From: an uncultured Clostridia bacterium | Lineage (GTDB): Bacteria; Bacillota; Clostridia; Christensenellales; Aristaeellaceae | NCBI GenBank assembly: GCA_944364075.1 | Contig: CALVVZ010000002.1 | Coordinates: forward strand, 1-57,443 | DNA: 57,443 bases | Direction: 5' to 3' | Shown here: piece by piece, positions 26,903 to 35,419 of the stretch | Numbering within the stretch: the stretch's first letter is position 1 | How the letters are laid out: every line of letters starts with the position of its first letter | Position numbers and translations under genes: made by a program | Notes under the pieces: generated by a model | Databases searched by the model: none | Told to the model about the DNA's origin: nothing | The model's input: only the letters and a program-made list of their open reading frames with translations

Positions 26903-28525
26903 TTACCTTGCGCCGGCGGCCTGTTCGCAGAATTGACCGGGCGTCATGCCCGTATTCCGCTTGAAAAAAAGGATAAACGCCGACGGGGACGCAAATCCCG
27001 TGCGTTCCGCCACGTTCTTAATCATTTCACCGGCAGCCAGCAGCTGTTTGGCATGCTGCAGCTTTGCGGCGTCGATTTGTTCAGAGAGCTTTCTACCGGT
27101 ATTGATACGATAAAACCGCGACAAATAGGAAGGATTAAAGCCGATCATCCGCGCCAGACCGGTCAGCGACAGATCATAACTTTCCACGCTCTGCTCGATA
27201 TAACGGTTGATACGGGCTACCACCGCCTGAGCGTCATGGGCGTTGCGCAAGTCGCGCAGGCGGCAAAGCTGAACGCAAAGCGTCTGCAACGGCTGTTGGA
27301 GATGTGCCAGGGGCAGCGCGCCGTTGTGCGCCAGACGGTTCATCAGCTCGCGTATGGTTTCCTCGCCTTGCCAGTCCTGTTCCATCTCCCGGCCCATTCG
27401 CATCAGCAGTCCAAAGAGCGTCAGAAGCTGCTCTGAACGCAAAGGCGCCTGGTCCGGGCGGTATTCGGAAAACGACGCCGCCAGCAAGGCGCGTGCTTCC
27501 TCTTCCGTGCCGTTCTCCAGGATGTGCTGCAACTGTTGCAGCAGCCCGGAAAAGCGTATCTGTTCGCCGGCAGCCTTGTTTTCCTTGGCCAGCACACGTT
27601 CGGCAAAAGTAACCTCGTCCGCCATGACCAGGTGATCCTGCCCAAAGGCGGAAAAAGCGTATATGCGCTTGAGCATCCCGTACTTTTCCGCGATCTGGGA
27701 AAGCGTACAAGCGCTTCCCACCACGAAACTCACATGAATGTTTTCCGCCTCTGCCAGCCGCTGCTGAATAGATTCAAACAGGGCGTACAGGTAGCTGGCA
27801 TCCGCTGCCTCCAGGGCGCTTTCGCGCTGTATCAGCCAAACCAGTCCGCCCTCCTCCGGTAGCAGCGACATAAAATGAAAGCGCGTCAGGCGCAAGGCAA
27901 GCAAACGCTCAATTTTCAGCAAGGTATCCAAGGTATCGGAAGCGCCGTTTCCCCGTGTCTTTCCCAGAATCAAAACAACAGGCGCATGAATATCCAGCCC
28001 GGAAAAAGCATCTGAAAATCGCACCGCTACTTGTTCCCAGACGCTGCCGCCACGCAGTACGCTTTCCAGAGCCGCGCGCTGCAAAAAAGCTTGCATGCGC
28101 TCCAGCTGCCGCCGCGCCTCTTCCTGTTCCAGTTCCGCTTTGGCTTCCTCCTCGCACAGGCGGATCTCCTGATCCACCTTCTGCAATACCACCTCGTCCC
28201 CTTCCATTTTCAGCAGATAGCCGCGATACAGCGGTGACTTGGAAGCCCGGTGAATGTATTGAAAATCGTCAAAGCCGCTGAGAAAAACGAAGTGCGCCCG
28301 TGGCCAGAGGATTTCCGTCTCTTCCAGTAGCGCCAGGCCATCCAGATCCGGCATGCAGATATCGGAAAGGATCACGTCTACTTGATTGTTTTTCAGAATC
28401 GACAGGGCATGCGTCCCCGAATACGCGCGAAACACAATGACCCGGTCGCCATAGTTCTGCTGCAGCTGTGAAGCGAGTCCTTCCACGATGTTCGGCTCGT
28501 CATCCACAATCAGGATGGTTTGCAT
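26903..28525 (-). CDS. YesN-type response regulator with AraC DNA-binding domain
   Basis: This 540-residue protein has a receiver domain at residues 1-125 with the acidic pair Asp8/Asp9 and the phosphoacceptor Asp55 in VILSDICMPDLDG. A long middle region follows, then a C-terminal AraC/XylS domain of two helix-turn-helix units from about residue 435 (LTGLARMIGFNPSYLSRFY; VAERTGFASPSAFILFFKR). It is the cognate regulator of the histidine kinase that overlaps its start by 16 bp. YesM/YesN pairs next to LplABC importers activate the importer when the sugar is present outside. The likely target is the promoter at 26842-26870. Confidence 0.93.
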   Translation of the reverse strand: MQTILIVDDEPNIVEGLASQLQQNYGDRVIVFRAYSGTHALSILKNNQVDVILSDICMPDLDGLALLEETEILWPRAHFVFLSGFDDFQYIHRASKSPLYRGYLLKMEGDEVVLQKVDQEIRLCEEEAKAELEQEEARRQLERMQAFLQRAALESVLRGGSVWEQVAVRFSDAFSGLDIHAPVVLILGKTRGNGASDTLDTLLKIERLLALRLTRFHFMSLLPEEGGLVWLIQRESALEAADASYLYALFESIQQRLAEAENIHVSFVVGSACTLSQIAEKYGMLKRIYAFSAFGQDHLVMADEVTFAERVLAKENKAAGEQIRFSGLLQQLQHILENGTEEEARALLAASFSEYRPDQAPLRSEQLLTLFGLLMRMGREMEQDWQGEETIRELMNRLAHNGALPLAHLQQPLQTLCVQLCRLRDLRNAHDAQAVVARINRYIEQSVESYDLSLTGLARMIGFNPSYLSRFYRINTGRKLSEQIDAAKLQHAKQLLAAGEMIKNVAERTGFASPSAFILFFKRNTGMTPGQFCEQAAGAR

Positions 28526-30300
28526 GTTTCTTCCTCCTTCCGTTCCCGTCGCAAAACCAGCGTGGCGCAGAAGCCGCCCAAGCTGCCCCTAGACACCGTC
28601 AGATCCCCGCCCAAGAGCTTCATGCGGCCTTTGACATTCTTTAGCGCGGTGACCTTCTCGCCTATGCTTCCGTCCTCCAGATAGGCTACCAGCGCGTCAA
28701 GATCCGTCTGGAGACACGCGCCGTTGTTTTCCACTAGAATGGTCAGCGCTTCCGGCGTGATTTCAAAGCGCATGACGATCCGCCCGCCCGTAATCTTCTC
28801 TACCCCGTGGTTATACGCATTCTCAAAAAGCGGCTGAAGCACAAAGCGCGGGACCGGCAGATTCTGAAATTCTGCCGGAAGCGGCTCCATCTCCACCTGG
28901 ATACGGTCGCCGAAACGTATTTTCTGGATTTCAACATAATCCGCCGCGTTATGATATTCCATCTGCAAAGGAACTACATTCTCATCGCTGCGGGTGATGT
29001 AACGATAGTAGGAGCTCAAGCGCAAGCTCATTTCGGCTACGCCTTCGTTGTCCTCCATCTTGGCCATACGGTAAAGATGGTAGAAGCTATTATACAAAAA
29101 GTGCGGCCGTACCTGTGCCTGTATGAACTTGATCTCGGACTGATAGGCCATCAGCTTGCTCTGATATGCCTGCTCCATGGAACGTTTGAGCTGATTGCTC
29201 ACCTCCACAAAAGAGCGGTACAGAAAGTCCATATCTCCCCCATGATCCCCAGGCGAAAGCTGGACGCCTTCCTCCTTCAACTGCGTTACTTCCTTGGCAA
29301 AGCGCGCCATGGGCTTGGCAATCATGCGATGGATCAGGTACAGGAACAGCAACGCCTCCAGAACCAGGAACAGCGTAAAAATCACCTGCCATGCCACAAG
29401 CGGCTCCCCTGCCACCCGCAGATTTGCCATTCGCACATAGCCCACCGTCCACAGGCTTCCCGAAGCCACCGGATGCAACAGACGCAGGTATTCCACGCCG
29501 CCCACCTTCACCAGGGTTTCCGCTGGCAATTTCGCCTCCAGCGGCGCAGCGCTTGCCTGCTGCTTAGCCACGCCAGTCAAGTCCGACTGAAAAGCCGCCT
29601 GTTCGGCTTCTGACATGGAAGAGCCAAAGACAAAAAAGCCTTCTGACGCATCGCTGTTGCATAGCACGCTGGTAGCGCTCCCGTCAGGAAAAAGGGCGCA
29701 CCATTCCGCTATGGCTTCGGGAGAAAATTCCACCACCAGCACGGCAGAATTTGTCTTATTGGCAAAGCGCATGGAATCAGAAACCAGGTACAGCATGCCA
29801 TCCACCGACATGAATACGGAACGTCCGGAGCGTTTTTGGTATTCCGTGAGAAAGTGATATTCCTCCGGCGCGATGCTGTTGTATACGCTGTCATAGGAGA
29901 CGGACTTTCCCAAGCGCGGGAAAAAAATGACCGCATGGGCTATCAGCCCGCTGGAATACTGGAGGGAATGTATCAGCTCCGAGGTTTGCCGCACAGCGTC
30001 GTAGTACGCCGAGAACTGAACTGACGCCGTCACCAGCTCCATCTGCTGCACGCAGGAGCGTGTCAAAATATACGCCGTCTGCGCGCGAATGCGGTCGATT
30101 TCCTCATCAAACTGCTCGGAAAGCTGAGCGATCCGGCTCCTGTATTCCTGCTGGAGATCCTGCTGCGCCTTGTCCCGAAGCTCATAGGTAATCGCCATAC
30201 CTACCGTATAGATCGTGAGCGCAAATACCAGAAAAAGCACCAGAATACGGCGGGGTAAACTGTAGCTGAGCACCGTTCCCCTGTCTCGTTTTTGTCTCAT
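28510..30300 (-). CDS. YesM-type sensor histidine kinase
   Basis: From the ATG at 30300 (GAGGAGG nine bases upstream; a start at 30360 has none) the protein has 596 residues. It has an N-terminal membrane helix (about 13-35), a ~250-residue extracellular sensor domain, a second helix near 295-318 and a HAMP-like linker. The YesM-type kinase domain has the phospho-histidine in AQVRPHFLYNSFYHL and the N-box FENAYNHGVE. The ATP-binding glycine regions follow at the C-terminus. It should sense an extracellular sugar, or the sugar-loaded binding protein, and phosphorylate the adjacent YesN-type regulator. Confidence 0.92.
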   Translation of the reverse strand: MRQKRDRGTVLSYSLPRRILVLFLVFALTIYTVGMAITYELRDKAQQDLQQEYRSRIAQLSEQFDEEIDRIRAQTAYILTRSCVQQMELVTASVQFSAYYDAVRQTSELIHSLQYSSGLIAHAVIFFPRLGKSVSYDSVYNSIAPEEYHFLTEYQKRSGRSVFMSVDGMLYLVSDSMRFANKTNSAVLVVEFSPEAIAEWCALFPDGSATSVLCNSDASEGFFVFGSSMSEAEQAAFQSDLTGVAKQQASAAPLEAKLPAETLVKVGGVEYLRLLHPVASGSLWTVGYVRMANLRVAGEPLVAWQVIFTLFLVLEALLFLYLIHRMIAKPMARFAKEVTQLKEEGVQLSPGDHGGDMDFLYRSFVEVSNQLKRSMEQAYQSKLMAYQSEIKFIQAQVRPHFLYNSFYHLYRMAKMEDNEGVAEMSLRLSSYYRYITRSDENVVPLQMEYHNAADYVEIQKIRFGDRIQVEMEPLPAEFQNLPVPRFVLQPLFENAYNHGVEKITGGRIVMRFEITPEALTILVENNGACLQTDLDALVAYLEDGSIGEKVTALKNVKGRMKLLGGDLTVSRGSLGGFCATLVLRRERKEEETCKPS

Positions 30301-30371
30301 ACCCAATGCCCTCCTCGCTGTCGCCCATGAATGCGGAGAGGCGATCACTTCGCCGTACAAATCATGCTGTT

Positions 30372-30400
30372 ATTGTATCATGAATTCTACATCATTTCAC
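30372..30400 (-). promoter_or_regulatory. Sigma-A promoter of the YesM/YesN genes
   Basis: On the minus strand GTGAAA (30395-30400) and TACAAT (30372-30377) are 17 bp apart, about 70 bp upstream of the kinase start and just after the terminator of the preceding operon. Confidence 0.65.
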
Positions 30401-30427
30401 GCATATCCGTCCAGACCGGTTCTATAC

Positions 30428-30460
30428 GAAAAAAACTCCGCGGGGAACACCGCCACGGAG
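30428..30460 (-). terminator. Terminator of the amino-sugar operon
   Basis: On the minus strand, directly after the lactonase stop, CTCCGTGGCGG and CCCCGCGGAG form an imperfect GC-rich stem around TGTT, followed by seven T. It closes the eight-gene operon that begins with the GH89-like gene. Confidence 0.8.
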
Positions 30461-30467
30461 GAAAAGC

Positions 30468-31400
30468 TTAAAGAAGCGGAAGCACGCAGGATGCCTGTCC
30501 CAACGGCAAAGCATCCTGTTTGACCAGGGAGACGCCATCCCAGTGGTAAAGCCATACGGCATCCTCCCGGCTGCACGCGGCCAGCAGCAGTTCCTTTCCC
30601 AGGCCGGCCAGGTGACGGGGCCAGTTCCCCGTAGGCCATTCTCCGGTACGCGCGGCGCCCTCCGGCGTCAGACGGAAAGCCGACACTGTATTGGGCCCCC
30701 GGTTTCCCACAAAAACCGTGTCCCCGATCCGGCAAGCGCCACCCGGAGCATTAGGCCCCGCTATCCCGCTGGCAGGGAGCGACGCATAGCAGCGCCCGTC
30801 CCTGCGGAAAAATCGCAGCATGCCGTCCAACTCGCAGACCACGGCAAAATCGCCGTTCGGAAGGGCAAGCGGTTGGCGCGGCCCACTACCTGCCGGCAGG
30901 TGCAGAACCTCCGGTTTGCCATAGGGAAGACCGTCTTGCAGGGGATAGCGATAGATCCTGTCGTTGCCCAAATCGGCCAGGTAGAGCATACCCTCCATGT
31001 CCTGGACCCAGTGTGCCCGTGGTGTGCCGTCGGGCAGGAATTCCCATAGCACGCGGGAAAGTTCTGTGTCCAATGCGAAGTAATGCCCGCTTTCATAGCA
31101 GCTCCCGTACAGCGCCCCGTCCACAGCCGCCAGGTGACACAAACCGCGTCTGCCTGGCAGCTCCATCCGGCACAAGAACCGCAGTACGTCGCCCTCCAGG
31201 GCGTAGGCAGTAACCGATGCTCCCCGAGGCATCTCAGCCGCGGCATACACCCTCGCGCCCAGGCGGCAGCAAAAGGAAGGATTCTCTCCATGCCGCAAGC
31301 CGGCGGTCCCGCGTATGCGCCCAGCCTCAGTCACCTCCGCTATCCGCATGTCGTTGTCCGGTCCGCTATAACCGGAAAGCAAAACCCGTTGCGCCGTCAT
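30468..31400 (-). CDS. Lactonase-family beta-propeller protein (Pgl/YbhE-like)
   Basis: This 310-residue protein reads as a seven-bladed propeller of the lactonase family (6-phosphogluconolactonase type). Recognisable blade sequences are ENPSFCCRLGARVYAAAE, AHWVQDMEGMLYLADLGNDRIYRY, GSGPRQPLALPNGDFAVVCELD, DTVFVGNRGPNTVSAF and GNWPRHLAGL. Members hydrolyse sugar lactones to aldonic acids. It has no signal peptide. It is the last gene before a clear terminator, 17 bp after an SDR dehydrogenase, so a dehydrogenase-then-lactonase pair is a natural reading. The lactone substrate is inferred to be an amino-sugar lactone from the rest of the operon. Confidence 0.8.
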   Translation of the reverse strand: MTAQRVLLSGYSGPDNDMRIAEVTEAGRIRGTAGLRHGENPSFCCRLGARVYAAAEMPRGASVTAYALEGDVLRFLCRMELPGRRGLCHLAAVDGALYGSCYESGHYFALDTELSRVLWEFLPDGTPRAHWVQDMEGMLYLADLGNDRIYRYPLQDGLPYGKPEVLHLPAGSGPRQPLALPNGDFAVVCELDGMLRFFRRDGRCYASLPASGIAGPNAPGGACRIGDTVFVGNRGPNTVSAFRLTPEGAARTGEWPTGNWPRHLAGLGKELLLAACSREDAVWLYHWDGVSLVKQDALPLGQASCVLPLL

Positions 31401-31417
31401 GCAGGCACCTCCTTGTT

Positions 31418-32236
31418 TTACGCGTCAGGGAAGAAGTCATGGGCCTTAATGCTGGTTCCGCCATCCACCATGAGTGCCTGCCCAGTGACGTAGGCGCCCA
31501 TATCCGAAGCAAAGAAGAGCGCCGCGTTGGCTATGTCTTCCATGCAGCCGGCAGGTAGCGGCTGACAGTGATCGCAATGCACCAGGAACTGTTCCCGCTC
31601 CGCCTGGGTAGGCAGTTCGTTCATCAGATCTTCCATCACGTCGCTGAGGATCAACCCCGGGCAGATGGTGTTCACCCGCACGCCATCCCCGGCAAAGTCC
31701 AGCGCCATAGCCCGCGCGGCCGCGTTCATGGCGCCCTTGGTCCCCGCATACAGCATGTTGGAGGGCTGGGTCACGGTGCTGTGGATAGAGGAAATAAAAA
31801 TCACGGAACCGTGCCTGGCACGCAAGGAAGGCATGAATTGCCGGGCAAAGCGCAGGCCGCTGAGGTAATTGGTTTCCAGCAAGCGCGCCATGTCTCCATC
31901 CTGGAAGTCCTCCACGGTACAGTGGCAGTTTACCCCCACCGTACACACCAGCGTATCGAAACCGCCGCTATCCGCAAGGGCCAGCCGGGCGGTTTCTTCG
32001 CTCTGTCCGGCATGAGCCAGATCGCATACATAGCCGCGGCACCCGGGGCGAAGCTGTTGAAGCTCCGCTTCCGTCTGCTTCACATAGGCCTGGTTCCGCC
32101 CGGCAAAATATACCGTTGCGCCCTGGCGGGCAAAAAGCATGGCAATGCTCTTGCCAATGCCCCGGGCCGCCGTGGTCGCAAAAGCCGTTTTCCCGGCCAA
32201 CAGGGTATTATAGTCCGTTATGATCCGTTCGTTCAC
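31418..32236 (-). CDS. SDR-family NAD(P)-dependent dehydrogenase
   Basis: This 272-residue classical short-chain dehydrogenase has the dinucleotide motif near residue 21 reading TTAARGIGKS, where the first glycine of the usual GxxxGIG is replaced by Thr. The catalytic residues are Ser150, Tyr163 and Lys167 (YAGTK), and VRVNTICPGLI follows. The ending MVDGGTSIKAHDFFPDA is typical of the family. Its start overlaps the stop of the RraA-like gene (ATGA). In the proposed pathway it would oxidise the anomeric carbon of a free hexosamine to the lactone opened by the next gene product. SDR sequence alone does not tell the substrate. Confidence 0.92.
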   Translation of the reverse strand: MNERIITDYNTLLAGKTAFATTAARGIGKSIAMLFARQGATVYFAGRNQAYVKQTEAELQQLRPGCRGYVCDLAHAGQSEETARLALADSGGFDTLVCTVGVNCHCTVEDFQDGDMARLLETNYLSGLRFARQFMPSLRARHGSVIFISSIHSTVTQPSNMLYAGTKGAMNAAARAMALDFAGDGVRVNTICPGLILSDVMEDLMNELPTQAEREQFLVHCDHCQPLPAGCMEDIANAALFFASDMGAYVTGQALMVDGGTSIKAHDFFPDA

Positions 32237-33177
32237 AGAAACGCGACCCCCTCTCCTGGCGCTAAAGGTTCAATGTCGAACCGCCGGAGCATTTCTTCCG
32301 TTGCTTCCGGATCTCCCTGAGCCGCCCGCAGCTCCAGGCTCCAGTCCATGCCCCGATAGCGTTCCCCGGCCGGATCGCGCTCCAGGAAAGCGATCAGGTC
32401 CTGCAGCATGGGCAGGGGCCACACCGGCGCATCCACGTCAGCGGTGGTGTACTGCCCCGCCTTCAGCCTCGGGAATGCGTACAAGTCGCGGGCCTGCATC
32501 TTGAAGGCGTTCTCAATGACGAAATCCACCATATGGCTAGGCAGGAAAAGCACGCCGTTCTCGTTGCCGATGACGATGTCCCCCGGCACGCACAGTGCCT
32601 CGCCGATGCGGCACGGGCCATTGAAGGAAACCAGCTGGCAGTCCCGTATGGGCGTGGGGTCCACGCCGCGGAAGTATACCTGCACGTCGATCTTCTTCAT
32701 TTGCTCCACATCTCGCACGCCACCCCAGACAATGGCTCCCCCCGTGACCGTGCGCGCTTTGATGGCCGTGGTCAGGTTTCCCCCCGCAAAGGTACCCTTG
32801 TAGATTTTATCATACAGGTCGCAGACCACCACATCCCCTTCCGTGAGGCTGTCGATCACCCATTGGTTGCAATCGCCCTTCCAATGTTTGGCCGCCGCGG
32901 AGCCAAAGGAATTCCGCCGCACATCCGGGCGCTGGGGTGCGAAGCAGCAGGTGACTGCTCGGCCGTAGAGCTTCTTGCCCGGGTGCAGCGTGCGCAAGCC
33001 ACCCTGAAACTGAAAGCGGTAGCCGCTGAAGTACAGCGGATGCCAGATTTCTTCCTGGGTCAGGGTCTTGATGATCTCGATCTTCTCATCGCTTACCTTG
33101 GGACGCCCATTGGGGAAACGTTCCCCCGTCCATTCCCGGGTAAGGTCCAGAATATCCTCCCGTTCATTCAGCCGCAT
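32233..33177 (-). CDS. RraA-family protein, probable class II aldolase (HMG/CHA aldolase-like)
   Basis: The C-terminal ~200 residues carry the RraA/HMG-aldolase pattern: GGNLTTAIKARTVTGGAIVWGGVRD, whose Arg-Asp pair is used for substrate and metal binding (cited here as the motif ending VWGGVRD), then VSFNGPCRIGEA and CVPGDIVIGNENGVLFLP. At 314 residues it is longer than RraA (about 160) or HMG aldolase (about 230), with an N-terminal extension of about 90 residues shared by some bacterial RraA relatives. Such enzymes cleave 2-oxo acids to pyruvate. In this operon a 2-keto-3-deoxy-aldonate would be the expected substrate. The start overlaps the amidohydrolase stop by 10 bp. Confidence 0.82.
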   Translation of the reverse strand: MRLNEREDILDLTREWTGERFPNGRPKVSDEKIEIIKTLTQEEIWHPLYFSGYRFQFQGGLRTLHPGKKLYGRAVTCCFAPQRPDVRRNSFGSAAAKHWKGDCNQWVIDSLTEGDVVVCDLYDKIYKGTFAGGNLTTAIKARTVTGGAIVWGGVRDVEQMKKIDVQVYFRGVDPTPIRDCQLVSFNGPCRIGEALCVPGDIVIGNENGVLFLPSHMVDFVIENAFKMQARDLYAFPRLKAGQYTTADVDAPVWPLPMLQDLIAFLERDPAGERYRGMDWSLELRAAQGDPEATEEMLRRFDIEPLAPGEGVAFL

Positions 33178-34433
33178 GCCTCTCCCTCCTTTTCCTTTCG
33201 AAGCTCCCAGCTGCGCAAAAGTCCCGGCGCCGTCCAGTAAAGCGGAGGCGCTTCCCGCCAGTCAGGAGCGCTGCGCGCTTCAGGATCGTAGATGATCTCT
33301 CCTGCGCGAACGGTGGCAACGCATTCCAGTTTGCCTTCCCCCGTCAGGCGCGCGCCGCCACAGTCCAGGTACCCAAAGCGGCCTTCCCGCACCCGCAGCA
33401 CGGCCAGGTCCGCACAGGCCCCAATTTGCAGCGTACCCAGCTCGGGTCGACCGACGGCCAACGCCGGGGCCCGGGTAACCCGGTAGAGCACTTCCCCCAG
33501 GGGCATACCCATGGCCAAAAACTTGCTCATCACATACAGCAAATCTATGGCCGGTCCAGTAACATTTTGGTGATGCAGGTCCGTGGAAATGGTGTCCGGC
33601 CAGAAATCCTGCTCAAAGCAGGGAACGGCCTGACGGAACCAGAAGCTGCCTGAACCATGCCCCACGTCAAAACGGATGCCCCGTTGCCGCTCTTCCCGCA
33701 GGAAGGCCTGTACCTTTCCCTTTTCATCCAGCAGCGGGAACTGTTGGGCAAAAACATGGGTATGGATGTCTCCTGGCTCCAGGCGGCGCAGGATCGCCGG
33801 ATAGCTGCGTTCCGGCGCTACGGGAATGCTGTCCACCATGACCCGGGTGCCGCTGAGAGCTGCCGCCTCCCGCGCCCCATCTATGGAGGCGAAAGCCGGA
33901 TGCGCCGCGTCTGCACGCCGAGGCCAATAGTGGGCGCTTTTGATGCCCACGATGCACTCCTTCCATTCCCTGGCCACGGCAGCGGCTATCGGCGGATTGA
34001 TATCGGCCACGGCCTGTTCCGAATCGGTGTAGGCCATGCCCTTGGCGGCAATATCCAGGAAAGCCAGGATGCGCAGCTTTGTGCGGTCAATCACCTGTTC
34101 CTTGAAATCCCCGAAATTCCGCCAGCCGCAAGTTCCGGCATCCACTGCGGTGGTTACCCCGCAGCGGGTCATATGCTCCTGCGCATTCACCGTGCGAAGG
34201 GAATCCTCCCGCGGATATGGAAACACCGGATAGATGTGGCAGTGCATGTCCATAAGTCCCGGAGCAACCACGCATCCCTGAGCATCCAGCACCGTCGCAG
34301 CTTGCGCCTCCGGGATAGCGGCGGCCCGCAGCGCAATTTTCCCATCCCGAACCGCTACGTCCTCCCCAGTGAAGGCGCGCGACTCAGGGTCATACGTTTG
34401 TCCGCCCTGAAGCAGTAAATCATACATTGCCAT
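33168..34433 (-). CDS. cog3964-type amidohydrolase/deacetylase metallohydrolase
   Basis: The 421-residue protein starts at ATG 34433 with GGAGGGGAGG upstream. It is an amidohydrolase-superfamily barrel of the EF_0837/PRK09237 (cog3964) type. Visible elements are His64/His66 in MDMHCHIYP, the lysine expected to be carboxylated, Lys165 in VGIKSAHYW, His226 in GDIHTHVF, RFDVGHGSGSFWF and Asp285 in TISTDLH. In relatives I remember, the barrel strand 5 reads MVHIG; here it is MVDS (Asp201), so one metal ligand may differ. The family includes hydrolases of acylated hydroxy or amino acids and usually neighbours SelA-like PLP enzymes, as here. Removal of an N-acetyl group is the inferred role. Confidence 0.85.
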   Translation of the reverse strand: MAMYDLLLQGGQTYDPESRAFTGEDVAVRDGKIALRAAAIPEAQAATVLDAQGCVVAPGLMDMHCHIYPVFPYPREDSLRTVNAQEHMTRCGVTTAVDAGTCGWRNFGDFKEQVIDRTKLRILAFLDIAAKGMAYTDSEQAVADINPPIAAAVAREWKECIVGIKSAHYWPRRADAAHPAFASIDGAREAAALSGTRVMVDSIPVAPERSYPAILRRLEPGDIHTHVFAQQFPLLDEKGKVQAFLREERQRGIRFDVGHGSGSFWFRQAVPCFEQDFWPDTISTDLHHQNVTGPAIDLLYVMSKFLAMGMPLGEVLYRVTRAPALAVGRPELGTLQIGACADLAVLRVREGRFGYLDCGGARLTGEGKLECVATVRAGEIIYDPEARSAPDWREAPPLYWTAPGLLRSWELRKEKEGEACG

Positions 34434-34435
34434 GG

Positions 34436-34933
34436 TTACGCCTCCCCTCCGGCGTCTTCTTCCCCATATCCATCTGCCAGGCGGAAAATCATCTCCACCT
34501 CCACGGGAATGTTGTGGTTGGGCATATTGCGGGTCCCCATGACCGTGCGCACATGGCGTCCCCGCTCCTGGAGTACCTCCACGCACAAATCGGAAAATCC
34601 GTCGGCCACCGCGCCGATGTCCTGGAACCCTTCTCCACAGTTGACCAGAATCAGCGCCCGCACCAGACCTCCGATGCAGTCCAGCGTACCGTACCGTTCC
34701 TGCACGGCGCGCAACAGCGTTTTACCGCACTCCGCGGCAGCCTGCCGCCCCTGCGCCAGGGTAAGCGCTTCACCCACCCTGCCCCGGTACAGCGGCTCGT
34801 AAGTATTGATATCCTCCGGCCCGTGACCGGAAACAAACACCAGCTTCCCGGCCTGCCGGATGGGAATAAGCGCCTTAACCTTGGGATATGCCTGCGCCAT
34901 TTCCCGGCCGTTCTCCCGAATTTCATGGATCAT
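34436..34933 (-). CDS. RidA-family protein (first copy)
   Basis: This 165-residue protein belongs to the RidA/YjgF family: IPIRQAGKLVFVSGHGPEDINTYEPLYRGRVGEALTLAQGRQAA is the typical N-terminal pattern (key part LVFVSGHGPED), and the end reads MGTRNMPNHNIPVEVEMIFRL. RidA proteins hydrolyse reactive enamine/imine intermediates made by PLP-dependent lyases. The conserved active-site arginine region is LLGxxxxR-like but reads VRTVMGTRNMPNHNIPVEVE. It lies 12 bp after a second RidA gene and 2 bp before the amidohydrolase, in an operon with a PLP lyase, which explains its presence. Confidence 0.88.
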   Translation of the reverse strand: MIHEIRENGREMAQAYPKVKALIPIRQAGKLVFVSGHGPEDINTYEPLYRGRVGEALTLAQGRQAAAECGKTLLRAVQERYGTLDCIGGLVRALILVNCGEGFQDIGAVADGFSDLCVEVLQERGRHVRTVMGTRNMPNHNIPVEVEMIFRLADGYGEEDAGGEA

Positions 34934-34945
34934 GGCGCTTCCTCC

Positions 34946-35419
34946 TCACTTTCGTATACGGACAATGGCGTCCACGCATACGGGCATGTTCTGTTCCAGA
35001 ACATACGCGCCCATGGCCGCACGGGCATGGCGTCCCCGCTGCCCGAAGATTTCCACCATCAAGTCGGAGAATCCATTCATTACCGCCGGCATGTTGCAAA
35101 AATCCCCGGCGCTGTTTACCAATCCCAGAGCCTTCACAAAATAGTCCACCCGATCCAGGCTGCCTATGTAGAACTGTATGGTCCGCAGCATGTTCAGCCC
35201 ACAGAGACGCGCCGCCTGATAAGCGTCCTCCTGGGTCAGCTCTGCCCCAACGCGTCCCTGATACACCGGTTCTCCCTTTTCATTCACAGGATAATGTGCC
35301 GACAGGTAGAGCATATCCCCTGCCAGCACCGCGTCCACCGTCCCTTTGCCTCGCCAATCCGTTTGCTGCAAGCGGATGCCCAGCTGTTCCATGCGCTTTT
35401 CCGTTGCGCCCATGTTCAT
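34946..35419 (-). CDS. RidA-family protein (second copy)
   Basis: The 157-residue protein starts at ATG 35419, overlapping the stop of the PLP lyase gene (ATGA), with GGAGAGGAG upstream. It has the RidA pattern LYLSAHYPVNEKGEPVYQGRVG near residue 40 and a C-terminal MGAYVLEQNMPVCVDAIVRI. It is diverged from the neighbouring RidA copy, so the pair may form hetero-oligomers or act on different imines. Translational coupling to the PLP enzyme suggests that its role is to deal with the enamine or imine released by that enzyme. Confidence 0.87.
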   Translation of the reverse strand: MNMGATEKRMEQLGIRLQQTDWRGKGTVDAVLAGDMLYLSAHYPVNEKGEPVYQGRVGAELTQEDAYQAARLCGLNMLRTIQFYIGSLDRVDYFVKALGLVNSAGDFCNMPAVMNGFSDLMVEIFGQRGRHARAAMGAYVLEQNMPVCVDAIVRIRK

